A DNA stretch of 5,779 nucleotides from an uncultured Eubacteriales bacterium (GTDB taxonomy: Bacteria > Bacillota > Clostridia > Oscillospirales > Acutalibacteraceae). Under the pieces are notes generated by a model. It saw nothing but the letters and a program-made list of their open reading frames with translations. It was not told where the DNA came from and made no database searches. The position numbers and the translations under genes were made by a program. Of the stretch, positions 5,105 to 5,779 are shown piece by piece; position 1 is the stretch's first letter; every line of letters starts with the position of its first letter. The stretch is from the NCBI GenBank assembly GCA_900321595.1, contig ONWP01000281.1, positions 1 through 5,779 on the forward strand, read 5' to 3'.

Positions 5105-5779
5105 TTGCCGATCACGGATTATCTGGAACGCAACGCGAAGCTCTACCCCAACGATGTGTCGCTGGTGGAGATCAACCCCGCCAATCAGCCCGACAAGCTG
5201 ACGACCTGGCGGGAATACAACCTCATCGAGACGGCTGAGCATGAAAAATACCGCCGGGAAATGACCTGGCGCGAGTTCGACATCCGGGCGAACCGGTTCG
5301 CGAACCTGCTGCTCACGCGCGGCGTCAAGCGCGGCGACAAGGTCGGCATCCTGCTGATGAACTGTCTCGAGTGGCTGCCGATCTACTTCGGCGTGCTCAA
5401 GACCGGCGCGCTGGCCGTGCCGATGAATTACCGCTATTCCGCGGACGAGATCCGCTACTGCCTCGATCTGGCCGACGTGAGCGTGCTCATCTTCGGGCCG
5501 GAATTCACCGAGCGTGTCTCGAGCGTTCTGCCGGAGCTGAAGATCCGCGATTTCTTCTTCGTCGGCGACGGCAAACCCGATTTTGCCGACAGCTACGAGG
5601 AGATGACCTATTACTGCTCCAGCGTGGTGCCGCCCGTGGAGCTCTGCGACAACGATTACGGCGCGATCTACTTCTCGAGCGGAACGACCGGCTTCCCGAA
5701 GGCGATCTTGCACAATCACGAGAGCCTTGTCCATGCCGCACGCTGCGAGCAGGCGCACCACGGCCAAACGCGCGACGAC
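5105..5779 (+). CDS. Acyl-CoA ligase / AMP-binding enzyme (ANL superfamily), N-terminal part only
   Basis: 225 codons are open to the right edge. The protein begins PITDYLERNAKLYP, typical of ANL ligases, followed by MTWREFDIRANRFANLLLTRGVKRGDKV, ILLMNCLEWLPIYFGVLKTGALAVPMNYR, and the phosphate-binding loop YFSSGTTGFPKAILHNH at residues 189-205. That loop fits the AMP-binding signature with Gly193, Thr194, Thr195, Gly196 and Lys199. Such enzymes activate a carboxylic acid with ATP to an acyl-adenylate and transfer it to CoA in the cytoplasm. The missing two thirds hold the acyl-pocket and C-terminal Lys motifs, so the substrate is unknown; medium/long-chain or aromatic acids are possible. Family members are usually about 500-560 residues. 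The TTG start is set by the ribosome binding site. The gene directly follows the symporter, suggesting uptake then activation of one acid. Confidence 0.9.
   Translation, partial: MPITDYLERNAKLYPNDVSLVEINPANQPDKLTTWREYNLIETAEHEKYRREMTWREFDIRANRFANLLLTRGVKRGDKVGILLMNCLEWLPIYFGVLKTGALAVPMNYRYSADEIRYCLDLADVSVLIFGPEFTERVSSVLPELKIRDFFFVGDGKPDFADSYEEMTYYCSSVVPPVELCDNDYGAIYFSSGTTGFPKAILHNHESLVHAARCEQAHHGQTRDD

Noticed and set aside
5012..5767. 251-residue open frame on the minus strand
   Set aside because: It lies opposite the acyl-CoA ligase, whose AMP-binding signature is clear. The antisense translation has no recognisable domain and no ribosome binding site.

Overview
The window is GC-rich, with strong G/C bias at third codon positions. 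It reads as an anaerobic Gram-positive Clostridia genome, most likely an uncultured gut or rumen Oscillospiraceae-like lineage. Three things point there: two secreted proteins with type I dockerin-like C-termini, a DUF6273 domain joined to Cys-rich repeats (a layout I associate with gut Firmicutes surface proteins), and Gram-positive-style promoters and Shine-Dalgarno sites. The lineage is inferred; no rRNA or marker gene is present.

Left half (1-3228), all on the + strand: the last 26 codons of an unidentified gene; a secreted trypsin-fold protein (95-1126) whose expected catalytic Ser is Ala, ending in a dockerin-like module; a 199-bp gap with a possible promoter and two hairpins; and a 621-residue secreted protein (1326-3191) made of a signal peptide, DUF6273, four Cys-rich repeats and the same dockerin-like module. 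A good intrinsic terminator (3204-3228) closes this unit. The two C-terminal modules are 53/63 identical, so both proteins probably dock to the same partner or surface.

Right half (3229-5779), also + strand: a near-consensus promoter (TTGACA-N17-TATACT), a transcribed 40-bp array of five AT-rich octamers, and a sodium:solute symporter gene (SSS family). After it come an extended -10 promoter, a second 40-bp octamer-phased stretch, a GC-rich hairpin and the N-terminal 225 codons of an adenylate-forming acyl-CoA ligase that runs off the window. The likely logic is Na+-driven uptake of a carboxylate followed by CoA activation; the substrate cannot be read from the sequence.

The most unusual signals are the predicted pseudoprotease carrying a dockerin-like tail and the octamer/palindrome arrays in the leaders of both the transporter and the ligase. 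I found no CRISPR array, tRNA, rRNA, insertion sequence or prophage feature.
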